Assembly: GCA_039720395.1 (NCBI GenBank)
Contig: CM077824.1
Location: 25,249,278 to 25,313,277, forward strand
DNA: 64,000 nt
Reading direction: 5' to 3'
Source: Liquidambar formosana
Taxonomy: Eukaryota; Streptophyta; Magnoliopsida; Saxifragales; Altingiaceae
The notes under the pieces were generated by a model that saw only the letters and a program-made list of their open reading frames with translations, had not been told where the DNA came from and ran no database searches. How positions within the stretch are numbered: position 1 is the stretch's first letter; the number at the start of each line of letters is the position of its first letter. The translations under genes were made by a program, and so were the position numbers. This document shows, piece by piece, positions 31,027 to 41,027 of this stretch.

Positions 31027-33030
31027 CACTATAGCCAATCCACCATGTATCTCATACTCATATCCTATCGGTGGTGATCCAACACACTTGGATCATAGCT
31101 TTAGTAAAGGGGTCTTCTTTATTCTCCGTTCTTTTAAACTTTTATATGTATATGTCATCTCTTCCAATGATCTCTCTAATCATTTGGAATTGCCGCTTAA
31201 AGTTTGGACTTTTGATGAGACCGTGGATCCTTGTCTTGAGCACTAGCCTTATTGCTGTCACAAAAGCAATAGTAAAGGCTTCTCAATGTCAGGAACCACT
31301 CCTAGTTCTGTAATGAACTTAATCATCCAAACATGCAGCAATGCACTCAAATTTACAGTTCCACCATTTAAGGCGAGAACATACTTCGATGTTGATCTCC
31401 TATCATCATCGTCAGATTGAAAATCTGTATCCGTTCTACCAACCATTTTAAGTTTCTTTCTCCATAGGCAAGGGATAGGTCCTTTAGTTCTTCTCAAGAA
31501 CTTAAGGATAGCCTTGACTGCTTTCCAGTGTTCCTTATCTGGGTTTGCTTGACATCTGCTCGTAACATTTACAGCAAAACTGATATCTAGTCTTTTAGTT
31601 ATAGACAACTTGATTCCATGTCTGACAGGAATTTAGACCTCCTTTTGGAATCATGCATTTTGAACTCTTTCAAAATCTTGTCTATGTACTTCGATTGGGA
31701 GAGACTTAGCATCCTTTGGATCTATCTCTATAGACCCCTATTCCTAGAATATAGGATGCTTCTTCCAAATGTTTTATGGAGAAACTTTGTGAAAAACCAA
31801 TTTTTTCACTTTTGACAACGTCTTTACATTATTCCCTAATAAGTAAAACGTCATTCACTCATAGGACCATAAAAGTGATCGCACTCCCACTAACCCTTCG
31901 TACAATCATGGTACAATGATGGGTTCTGTCTTAACAGGGACAGGGGTTGCATTAATGTTGGTTTGTGTCTCATTAGACAACTCTTTGATTTCTATTTTCC
32001 TATTATTGCCTTCTTCTTGAATAAACTCTTTTTCAAGAAAGATTGCAAACTTATTAACAAACACTTTTGTTCATCAGGATAATAGATATGATATCCTAAA
32101 CTCCTTTTTAGGATAAACCACAAACCTATATTTAAGTTATCTTGATTTCCAATTTGATTACATCATGTGTCTCTACATATGCTGTGCAATCCCATACCTT
32201 AACATGCTTAAGGTTTGGTGCTTCCCTTTCCATATCTCATATAGGTCCTAAGGGACAGCTTTGGTTTGAACTCCGTTTCACAGGTACGCGGCAATTTGTA
32301 GGGCATATCCTTAAAAGGATAATATTCAGTCGTTGTAACTTATTATGGATCAGACCATATCCAATAAGGTTATCTACCTCTTTCTCGAAAACCATTTCTA
32401 AGAGGTGTCCATTGTGACAGAATGCTTATTTGAACAAATTGATTTGAAAAATCATAGGTTAAATATTTGCTTCCTCGATCCAATCGTAGAGCTTGATATT
32501 TTTACCAGTTTGTTTCTCTACTTCATATCTGAATTCTTTGAACCTTTTCAAATGTTTCAGATTTGTACTTCTTTAAGTATATGCACCTATACCTTAACAT
32601 TTTTAAGTAAAGGTTCATAAAGTATGAGAAACTATTTCTTTTGTTCTCTTGGGTTTATTAGCATTCAATTTTAGAGCTATCATGTTTCATGCAATTCATA
32701 TTTGCAAGGTAGTTTAGAAGATAAATGCTATAAATTCCAGAAGTAATGAACTCTTCATAAAAAACATTTATTAAATCAAACTAAAAACACTGTTTAGGCA
32801 AAACTGAAATAAAGATAATGTTTCTAAAAACTTCTGGAATGTCAAGATAGCTTATTAATTCTAAACTACTCCTTCAGGTAGAGTCAAGCAGCAAGTCCCA
32901 TAGCTAATACAGCAACACTTTGCTCCATTCTCTACTCGTAGGGATATTCCCCTTCTACTCAGCCTTCTGCTTCCCACTAGATCCTGCATGGAATTCAAAA
33001 TTCACATCAGAATTAAGTACCCAAGTGGAA
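31027..33030 (-). pseudogene. CopA-6 pol remnant
   Basis: Minus-strand pieces. Protease near 33004-33026 reads TWVLNSDV (Asp to Asn, as in CopA-2) and then hits a stop. Integrase pieces near 32340-32560 include RFKEFRYEVEKQTGK and EMVFEKEVD. RT end/RNase H at 31258-31608 has DISFAVNVTSRCQANPDKEHW, AILKFLRRTKG and DDDRRSTSKYV. The integrase active site and RT YVDD region are not found. With about 2 kb left of a normal ~3.5-4 kb pol, large deletions are evident. Confidence 0.85.
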
Positions 33031-33043
33031 GAAAAACTAACAT

Positions 33044-33916
33044 TTAGTTTAGAGCATGATCCATACCTTCCGAAGGTCGGCTCTTTAGAGTATCCAGATA
33101 CTCTCGGCAATTACGTTTCCAGTGCCCATCCTTGCCGCAGTGAAAATAGGTTCCTTTGGCCTTATCAGTATTACCTTTCTTAACACCTCCTTTTGGCTTC
33201 AAGTTCTTCTTCTTCTTCCCTTGGGTACTCTTACCCTTTCCTTTACCCTTGCCTTTAGGCTTGGGCTTGGCCTTGGAAGTAGAAGCTCCATCAAATGCGA
33301 GCAAAGAACCTTTTCCCTTCTTCATTGTCTCCTCAGTCATCTTGAGCAAATTGTGCAGCTCGGGGAGAGTGGGCTCAAGCTTGTTCATATGAAAATTCAT
33401 TATGAACGGCCCAAATGAATCAAGAAGGGACTGCAGTATAATGTCTGAACACATATCAGCTTCAATGATCACATCAAGCTTTTCAAGCTGCTCGATATGG
33501 TTGATCATTTTCAAGGTGTGATCAGTCACAGACGAACCCTCATTCATCCTTGCCTTGAATAGATCCTTGACAATATTGTACTTCGCGGTCCTACTTTGCT
33601 CCCCATACAACTCTTGTAAGTGGAGAAAGATGTCGCGAGCACTCTTCATGGACTCATGTTGCTTCTGAAGCTCAGGGCTCATGGATGCCATCATATAGCA
33701 TCTTGCCTTCAAATCGTCGTCCATGCGCTTCTGAAAAGCGTCTCTCTCTTGCTGAGTTGCAGTCTCAGCCAGTGCCTCAGGAAGTGTGCCATCAAGTGTG
33801 TAGGTAATCTTTTCGGAAGTTAAAACTATTTTTAAGTTCCTCAGCCAATCAAGATAGTTTGGTCCATTCAAATGGTTGATGTCCAATATTTTGGATAACG
33901 GGTTGAGGTGAGCCAT
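33044..33916 (-). CDS. gag: CopA-6 gag polyprotein (290 aa), intact frame
   Basis: Copia-type capsid/nucleocapsid protein that would form cytoplasmic particles around the element RNA. The start ATG at 33916 is supported by conservation with CopA-2 (MAHLNPLSKILDIN) and by an acceptor-like ATATGTAG 10 nt upstream. Residues ~15-195 resemble the UBN2/Retrotran_gag_2 fold (LDWLRNLKIVL, CYMMASMSPELQKQHE, LQELYGEQSR, DIILQSLLDSFGPFIMNF). Residues ~200-250 are Lys/Gly-rich (KGKGKGKGKSTQGKKKK). Residues 257-270 are a CCHC knuckle YFHCGKDGHWKRNC in which the first Cys is Tyr. Gag and pol are not fused in frame here; the frame ends soon after the knuckle. Confidence 0.85.
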   Translation of the reverse strand: MAHLNPLSKILDINHLNGPNYLDWLRNLKIVLTSEKITYTLDGTLPEALAETATQQERDAFQKRMDDDLKARCYMMASMSPELQKQHESMKSARDIFLHLQELYGEQSRTAKYNIVKDLFKARMNEGSSVTDHTLKMINHIEQLEKLDVIIEADMCSDIILQSLLDSFGPFIMNFHMNKLEPTLPELHNLLKMTEETMKKGKGSLLAFDGASTSKAKPKPKGKGKGKGKSTQGKKKKNLKPKGGVKKGNTDKAKGTYFHCGKDGHWKRNCREYLDTLKSRPSEGMDHALN

Positions 33917-34085
33917 TTCTATGAACTACATATAAAAATTAAATAGAGAATTAGATTTCATTTTTAATCCATAATGATCGGGTCTTTAATCATATGGTAC
34001 CTCCCACTATTTTATCAAATTCCATACACCCTCTAATGGAATTCGGGAATCTTATTCCTAATGGGGATTGGGGTCCCACTATGAC

Positions 34086-34404
34086 CTAGAAGCCTCACAT
34101 GTTAGTTTCTTGACTTCTAACCCACAGTAAGAAGACAACTCTTTGTCTATTGCTTCATAAGCAAGTTCCAATCATTTTGCCTCTAGGGTACATACTCCTC
34201 ACATGTTAGTTTCTTGGAATACTTCCCTAGTTAAGTTAAGCCCATCATTCACACAGGTATGTTTCACCAAATATATACCTCACATGTTAGTTTCTTGGTA
34301 TATACCAGCTTAGGCACCCCATGATATCTATATATGTGATAGTTTCAAGTAATGTCTTTAATATGGGTAGCTCCTACATGTCTGCAGCCAGGTACCCACA
34401 TTAA
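34086..34404 (-). other. CopA-6 pre-gag hairpin array (constant loop, different stems)
   Basis: On minus: 34404-34358 (TTAATGTGGGTA/TACCCATATTAA; loop with CTGCAG and ACATGT), 34306-34270 (GGTATATACC/GGTATATATT; loop 34296-34280), 34230-34183 (CTAGGGAAGTATTCC/GGAGTATGTACCCTAG; loop 34215-34199) and 34120-34086 (TTAGAAG/CTTCTAG; loop 34111-34095). All three constant loops read AAGAAACTAACATGTGA. The last hairpin ends about 170 nt before the gag ATG. Confidence 0.8.
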
Positions 34405-35519
34405 GGGACGTTAGATGATCCTATAATGATGGAAGGCAATGAAGAATCCATTCCCTAATGTATTCTCCATTTCCAACTTAATATTAAAATAGAGGGGTTT
34501 TAAGGGTCTCATCAAAATAACTAATCTAACATACATCTTATGCATTTAAATAAGAAATATATAACCACATTATATATATGTAATCCACTTATCGATATTA
34601 GTCCCTATAAGGTGACATATAACGATCTTTGGATTTGGAGCTATCTCTATTAATCTCATTAAAAGCTCCCACTATGATGATTATGGACTTTAAGAGGATT
34701 CAATCCAAGCCAATGAATTGAATCCTTGGTCTAAGGTGGGTGTAGGTGATCGTAAAACATTCATTTGAAACATAGCATGCACTCTTGAAAATCTTCTCCA
34801 AGCTTTCAAGTTCTTCAATCTCCTCCATTAACTTGATGGTCTCCACCATAGGCTTGTTGGGCTCCACCATGCTCGTTTAGGTCCACCATGCTCCTTAGTG
34901 CGCTCTCGATTACATAACATTTACATAATGTAAAGAAAGGGATACATAAGGGGAATGTGGGGTACATAAGAGAATGATAGAGAGAGAGAAGAAGGTGGCA
35001 TGCAAGCCCCAAATAAATAATACATCACCAAAAATTAACAACTCTTGAAAAATTATACAACCCATTCATAAGACGGCCAATCACAATTGGTTTAAGGTAT
35101 AGTCCATAATCATCATCCATCCATAACCATACAATCACATTGCATAATAAAGGAAATAACTGTAAGCAATAAACATATGGGCATTCATGGTAACTCTATT
35201 GATTGGTTTTCATTAATCTCATTAATGTGTCCTAATCTTATTAGGATATGCAAAAGTTCCTGAATTAATTAAGTCTTAACATTTAAGACATTCAATTTCA
35301 ATTAATCAAATCAATTGATACAGTTAAAGTCCCCAAATTAAACTCTAATATCAAATATTAGGGTTTCTTTAATTAAACAAAACAATTTCATTTAATTAAA
35401 AAATTTTAGATTTTTATTTAATCCTAAATTGTGTTTTAAACCATTTAAAACAATATAAAATTAATCACCATTAATTAAATAATCAATTTTGGAATTAAAT
35501 AAAATCATTTTATTAATTA

Positions 35520-36110
35520 ATTAGTGCATTAGGGTTTCCTAAAACCCTAAACCCTAAATGCATTAACTCTAAACCCTAAGTGTAACCCTAATGCATTAAA
35601 TGCCTTATGATTGGTCAATTAATGACCAATCATTTAAACCCTAGGTTTATTCGGTATTAATGATTAGGATTAGGGTTTAATTAATGCCACCTAGGATATT
35701 AATTACTCCTAATTAATATGCACTAATTAGGGTTTCTAAAACCCTAAACCTTAAACCTATTAAATGCCAATGATTAATTACTAAACCATTAATGATCATG
35801 ATTGGTCATTAATGACCAATCATTTAACCCTAGGTTAGACACATTAATTACTAGGTTTAGTTATTAATTAATGCATTAATAGAGTTAGGGTTTAATTAAT
35901 ACGAATTAGGGTTTCCTAAACCCTAAACCCTAGACATCATAAATGCACTTAATTATACCCTAATGATTAATTACCATGATTGGTCAATTAATGACCAATC
36001 ATTAAACATTTTAATTAAGGTAATTAATAGTCAATTAGGGTTTTTAATTAATGCAATTAATGAATTAGGGTTTCATCATTAATGGGAATTAGGGTTTCAT
36101 CATAAACCCT
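35520..36110 (-). repeat. CopA-6 AT-rich leader tract with CCAAT palindromes
   Basis: Palindromes at 35607-35633, 35798-35823 (26 bp, perfect, half-site ATGATTGGTCATT) and 35976-36002. CCCTAAACCCTAAA-like runs lie at 35530-35580 and near 35915-35935. Confidence 0.88.
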
Positions 36111-37410
36111 AAGGCTGCCGCCACCTATAGTGGGCTGCCATGGCTTAGCCAGGCCATGGGAGGCCATGGCCAGCAAAGGGGGACTCAAGCCAGGGTGTGG
36201 GCCAAGCCCATGGGCACGTGTGGAGTGGCCAAGAGGGCTGTCTTCTTCAAAAAACATTAGGGTTTCCTGAACCCAGTGCTGGCACCACCATTGGAGGACC
36301 TCCAAGGTCACAAAAGTTTCTAAAACTTAATCAATTCGACTCTACCAACAAAACCAGCTTTTGTATCATGTCCCTACATGAATTACTAAGCTAATTGAAG
36401 TGGTTTGGATGATCAAATCATCCCCAATTGTTCTAAACAATTCAAGAACAGTGGGCTGTCCAGAATTTGACAGCATACTGTCCATGATCACAAATTGATT
36501 TAAAACCCAGCAAGATGATTAATTCAGGCTACCAAATTATTTTTCCTAGCATCCTACATGTATTAGGAAACTAATAAAATTGGTTTCATGCAATTTGGAG
36601 TTCCCTAGCTCAAGATATGAACAAAACTCCATTGATGACTTTCTGCAGAAAAACAGCCAGCTGTGTTCTTCCAAGAAATCAAACTTTTTGATTCTTTATG
36701 CATCAAGACTCTTATAAAACTTAAAGAAAATCATACATACATTATGTATAATGATCCTATAAAGAATATACATCAATTTTACAGAGGATTCTGTACAAAA
36801 CAGTAGCAAGAACCACAGGGTTTCTAAAACCCAGATTCAAACTCCATGTGTTCTTCCTATTCCTTTTGTCTTGTTTTAGTTCTCATGCATCCCTATGCTT
36901 GAGAAATCACCATAACATCTTTATGTGAATTAATTACAGCCATCTCATGTCTTAATTAAACCAAAACAAAAACAAAATACAAAAGAGAGCAACCTAGGGT
37001 TCCAAACCCTAGGTTCGGCCTCCATAGAAGAAACCCTGGTTTCTTCTTCTTCTGTATATATCACATGCTTCTCAAAAATTCCAGAATTAATGTTAGAAGA
37101 ATATTAGAAGAGGAGAAGAGGGAAAAACAGCCTAGGGTTCAAAACCCCAGGTTCGGCCATGAAGAGGAAACCCTAGTTTCCTCCTTCTTCTTTTCCAAAA
37201 CTGAAACCTATTCAACTCTTTGAATTTCCAGCAGCCCTAAAACTATTTTAGAAGAGGAGAAGAAGAGATAAACACCTAGGGTTCAATAACCCTAGGTTCG
37301 GCCATGAGAGGGAAATCAATTAAATGCATGAACATGAATCTCAATTCATTAAACCAATCACTTTTACCATAAATTACAGCCCACATGCAGTTTGTATTAG
37401 GCATAACCAT

Positions 37411-37423
37411 GGCTCTGATACCA
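37411..37423 (-). other. CopA-6 primer-binding site (initiator tRNA-Met)
   Basis: TGGTATCAGAGCC on minus, one base from the 5' LTR. Confidence 0.93.
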
Positions 37424-37424
37424 C

Positions 37425-39089
37425 TGTTGGGAATCAAACTAGAGAGGAAAAATACAAAGGCGGAATTTAAAATTTTTCCTACGATTCCCAAACCCATGAA
37501 TCTTAATTATGCTTAATACAAAACAAAAACCCTAACTAGAAGAGGGTAGAATTACTTACAGTTGATTCAAGTCTTCTCCTTTATGCTCCAAGCTTTGTCT
37601 TCTGATTGAGCAGTCCAAGTGCCCTGCCTCCAACAGTATCCACACCTAGCTTGAGCAAGTTGTCCTTTCCTTCTTCTTCCTTAGGGTTGCTAGAGGTGGA
37701 GAAGAGGGAGAGAGAGAGAGAGAGAGGTGAAATTTTCAGCCAGCACTTGGGAGCCTCCAAGAGTGCTTCAAGTGATAATGTCATCACATCATAAAAGGCT
37801 TTAAATAGCCTCCAAATAGGGCCGGCCAAGGGGGGTCTCCAAACCCTAATCTAATTTGTGTAATTACTCTTAATTACACAATTAGCCCACTAGTTTGCAT
37901 CAAATACAAATTAGCCCCTTAAAGAACTTTTCTTTAATCACTTATACCCTTTCTCTCATAGACTATCAAGCTCCCTTAGCATGATCAGTGTGTGACCCAT
38001 TGGGTTCACATCATCAAGTAGTAGGAACTGCACAAGTTGTGCACAATGGAACACTTTCCATTAAGGGTCTAATTGAAACTCCTTTCAATTCCCTAATTGA
38101 TTATAACTCATTTATATCAATTAGGGCTTCTACTAACCATGAGTAACACCTAGCATATGGCTCATGGTGTGGTCCTTAATGAGGTGAATAGTCATTTACA
38201 AAGAACCTTTCTGTTATAGTTTACAGGTTACAATTCCATCATTCCATCAACACAATGTCTCCAATTGAACTAATAGGACATGGAAGTCTGTCAAGTCCCT
38301 AGTTCAATTACTTTATACTCATTCATTAATATCAACTCAATGATGAACTTATGGAAACTCCTTTCCATATTCATTCTACCATGGGCCCATGGATTTAATG
38401 AGTTATATTCAATGAATGCTGTATGAGACATTCACTCTCTTTTTCCTGAGAGTGATGGATTCCTTGTTGATCACTCACATGCCTTCACACACATAGCAGT
38501 AGGGCCAATGAACACCATTACAGACCCCTGAATAGGATCTGCACTTAGTGTTATCAAACTTCTAAAGCTACATGTATAAGACAACCATGGTGTCTCAGGT
38601 CTAAGGATTACTTGTACCACTATAACAATGAGAAACTGATTGACAGGCAGGTTAAAACTCCATTCAGTTTATCTCATATCTTTGGTCACATTCAGTGTAC
38701 CTATTCTGATAATAGGCACCCACTTGTTAGTTGTAGTGTCTCTACACAAATAGCTTGAGACTAGCTATCCTCCTATAGAGTCAACCTAACAAGTGCTAGT
38801 CCTATGGTTCATTACTGTCCATCATAGTGAACCTTCAACTAGGAATGATTTAGGAGTTTAGTACAGAGATATATTTACAGTCTCAAAATTACAACCCTTT
38901 GTAATTTCATATTCTCAACTCTAACTCCATGGACATATTATGTAAATATAAATGATGCATATAAACATAATAGAATAAGCCCTTTTATTAAATCAATAAT
39001 AAATGTGACATATATAAATGAAATCAATTGATTGTTCCTAATCCCTAAACAATCATCTCCATGATTGGCTCTAGGGCATAATCCTAACA
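37425..39089 (-). repeat. CopA-6 5' LTR (1665 bp)
   Basis: Same length as the 3' LTR, with about 15 substitutions and no indels seen by eye. Donor GTAAGT at 37559-37554. The right flank GAATT repeats the left flank of the element. Confidence 0.95.
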
Positions 39090-41027
39090 GAATTCAATGC
39101 TGGTGTGATGTTATATGAATGATTTTAGGATAGTTTATAGTTTTATATGCTTGATAATTCCTGGTTTACTAAGGATTAGATAGCCTTACTTCTTTTTATC
39201 CTCTCAAATTATGCATAGTCCACATGTTTAGATTGTTGTGATTATTATCATGAGTTGATGTTCCTGTTAGTTAATATGTGTTATATGAATGATATTCATG
39301 ATGATTTGAGCATGTGTTAGAGTCATTTAATAGGGTTTGGTGCATAGTTGTGAGATTAGGGTTTCGATAACCCTAAAATCACATAGGTCTTATACAGCAT
39401 GCTTAGCTTAGCTTTTTGAGTTGTTTCTCATCATAGTCATTCTATATATGCTGCATATAGTTGAATCATGCTAGGTTTGCATTCATATAGTATGTTTTAT
39501 AGGTTTTTTTGGAGATATTATCCTTTTCTAAGGATAATTATCCTTCTTATTAAGTGAGGTTTCGCATGAGAGCCTTCTGTGATGTGTTTAAGCATGAAAC
39601 CACTTCTATTGTGTTCTAGTATATATATTTTACATAGGATATGATAGTAGCACCTCCCCATAACGACTTTTTTACGTGAAATTATCCTAGGATAGTTTCG
39701 CTTAAGAAAGTTCGCCGTAGGAAGGTCTATTTTCATATTTTACATAAAATATCATCCTTTTGGTTAGAATGGGCTTAGTTATCATTATTGGAGTCTCCTA
39801 TGCTTGTTAGAGTGTCTTTGGTAGGTTTTTATGCATGTTAGTCAAGTCATTGCATGTAGGATTGAGTTAGAGTCCTTAGTTATTCATTATTCTTGTCGTT
39901 TGCATGATAAATGGATGATTTTAGGCCTTGTCATGGTTCTGTCCAGATTAGTATATTGCTCTCTTTGCATGATTTTGTGCACTTGTAAGGGTGCAAACAG
40001 GTACAAAGCTTGTCCTATTGCAAATAGGGCTGCTATTGCTTGAAATTGCTAATGATAGGAGCTTTTGCACTCAGGTAAGTAGGGTTTGAAGGTGCCCCAA
40101 TTCACCTTTTTTCTTCTTTCTTTTCTCTTCTCCCTCCTAGCGTTACTTCTTAATACGGACATATGGTAATTATCAAGGGTTTCCTTTAATGATAAAATTC
40201 TTTTTTTTTTTAATCAAAGTTTTCCTCTCATGGAAGTTTTCAATTTTAGATTAAATCAATATATTTTCAAATGAGGAAACCTAGGGTTTTTACCATAGGT
40301 TTGTATTAGGTTGTAACCCTATTCTTTTCGAACTACGTGGACTTTGATCCATGTATTTCGCTGCATGGTACGTAGGCGCTCTTCGTGAGGCTTATGTCCG
40401 TCCTAGGATCCAAGTATCCTAGGCTTTTCTTTTCTTTTCTTTTCTTCTTTTTTTTCTGTTTTGTTTTGATTTGTCTGATTGTGCATGGTTGAGATGATTG
40501 GATGGAATATATGACGTGCATGCTGCCTTGTGATGATATATGATGATATTTTAGTGAAAAAGATCTTAAGTTAGCCCAATTAAATTAAGAGACCAACTCG
40601 GGCGATGTGGGTGCCTATGGGCTTTACCCAGAACTTTCCCACATCGTAACTTAGCCCCCGAATCCAATTTTCTGGTTTCAAAGACTTTGCTTTTCCTTTA
40701 ATGGAGTCATGTGGTTTTGAAAATAAAACATTTTTGTGGTTTTCCTCTTTTCCCTAAAAAATGAGGTGGCGACTCCTTTTTGTTTGTTGTCTTTCACCCC
40801 TATTCTTTTTGCCAAACCCTTGTGGGCCATTTTTTCGTGGGTTCACACTTAGGTTTATAATGCTCGAACCTTTTCTTAGGCGAGATTGTGCCTATTCTTA
40901 GGTAGTTTGTGACTTGGACCCATTCTTGGGCAAGTGCTTTTAGTTCAAAGCGATAAATAAGCAATAATCTTTCTGAATAACATCTGTATTTGTATTGAAT
41001 GACCTTTGCGTGTAATTACAACTTTCT

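Larger units (their letters stand above)
33926..37559 (-). other. CopA-6 putative leader intron (3634 nt)
   Basis: Donor GTAAGT at 37559-37554 in U5; acceptor TTCTCTATTTAATTTTTATATGTAG-like, AG at 33927-33926, with CTAAT upstream. It covers the PBS and all leader landmarks: 36120-37400 conserved leader, 35520-36110 AT/palindrome tract, 34815-35012 21-nt repeat segment, 34086-34404 hairpin array, and a further stem CAAATTCCAT/ATGGAATTCG at 34016-34045. Predicted from motifs only. Confidence 0.52.
29350..39089 (-). mobile_element. CopA-6: complete copia element (9740 bp) with duplication GAATT
   Basis: Two 1665-bp LTRs (29350-31014 and 37425-39089), polypurine tract 31015-31026, PBS 37411-37423, and target duplication GAATT at 29345-29349 and 39090-39094. 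The empty site is visible in the paralogous GypA LTR at 5911-5915. The LTRs differ at about 15 positions by eye (~0.9%). It has an open gag but no RT core or intact pol, so it is non-autonomous. Confidence 0.96.
28084..40847 (+). mobile_element. GypA-2 solo LTR (~3.02 kb) split by CopA-6
   Basis: LTR parts 28084-29349 and 39090-40847 run from TGTCACACCGC to GGGTTCACA. The flanks are a perfect 5-bp duplication CTTAG (28079-28083 and 40848-40852), and no GypA internal sequence is present, so this is a solo LTR formed by LTR-LTR recombination. It has a GC-rich inverted repeat at 28790-28869, a TATA box near 29056-29063 and a GTAAGC donor-like site at 29226. The CTT microsatellite at about 29266-29304 lies just before the CopA-6 insertion. 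Confidence 0.93.

Noticed and set aside
33122..33418. Plus-strand hydrophobic frames opposite CopA-6 gag
   Set aside because: Shadow of the Lys/Gly-rich gag linker read in antisense; absent as a frame elsewhere.
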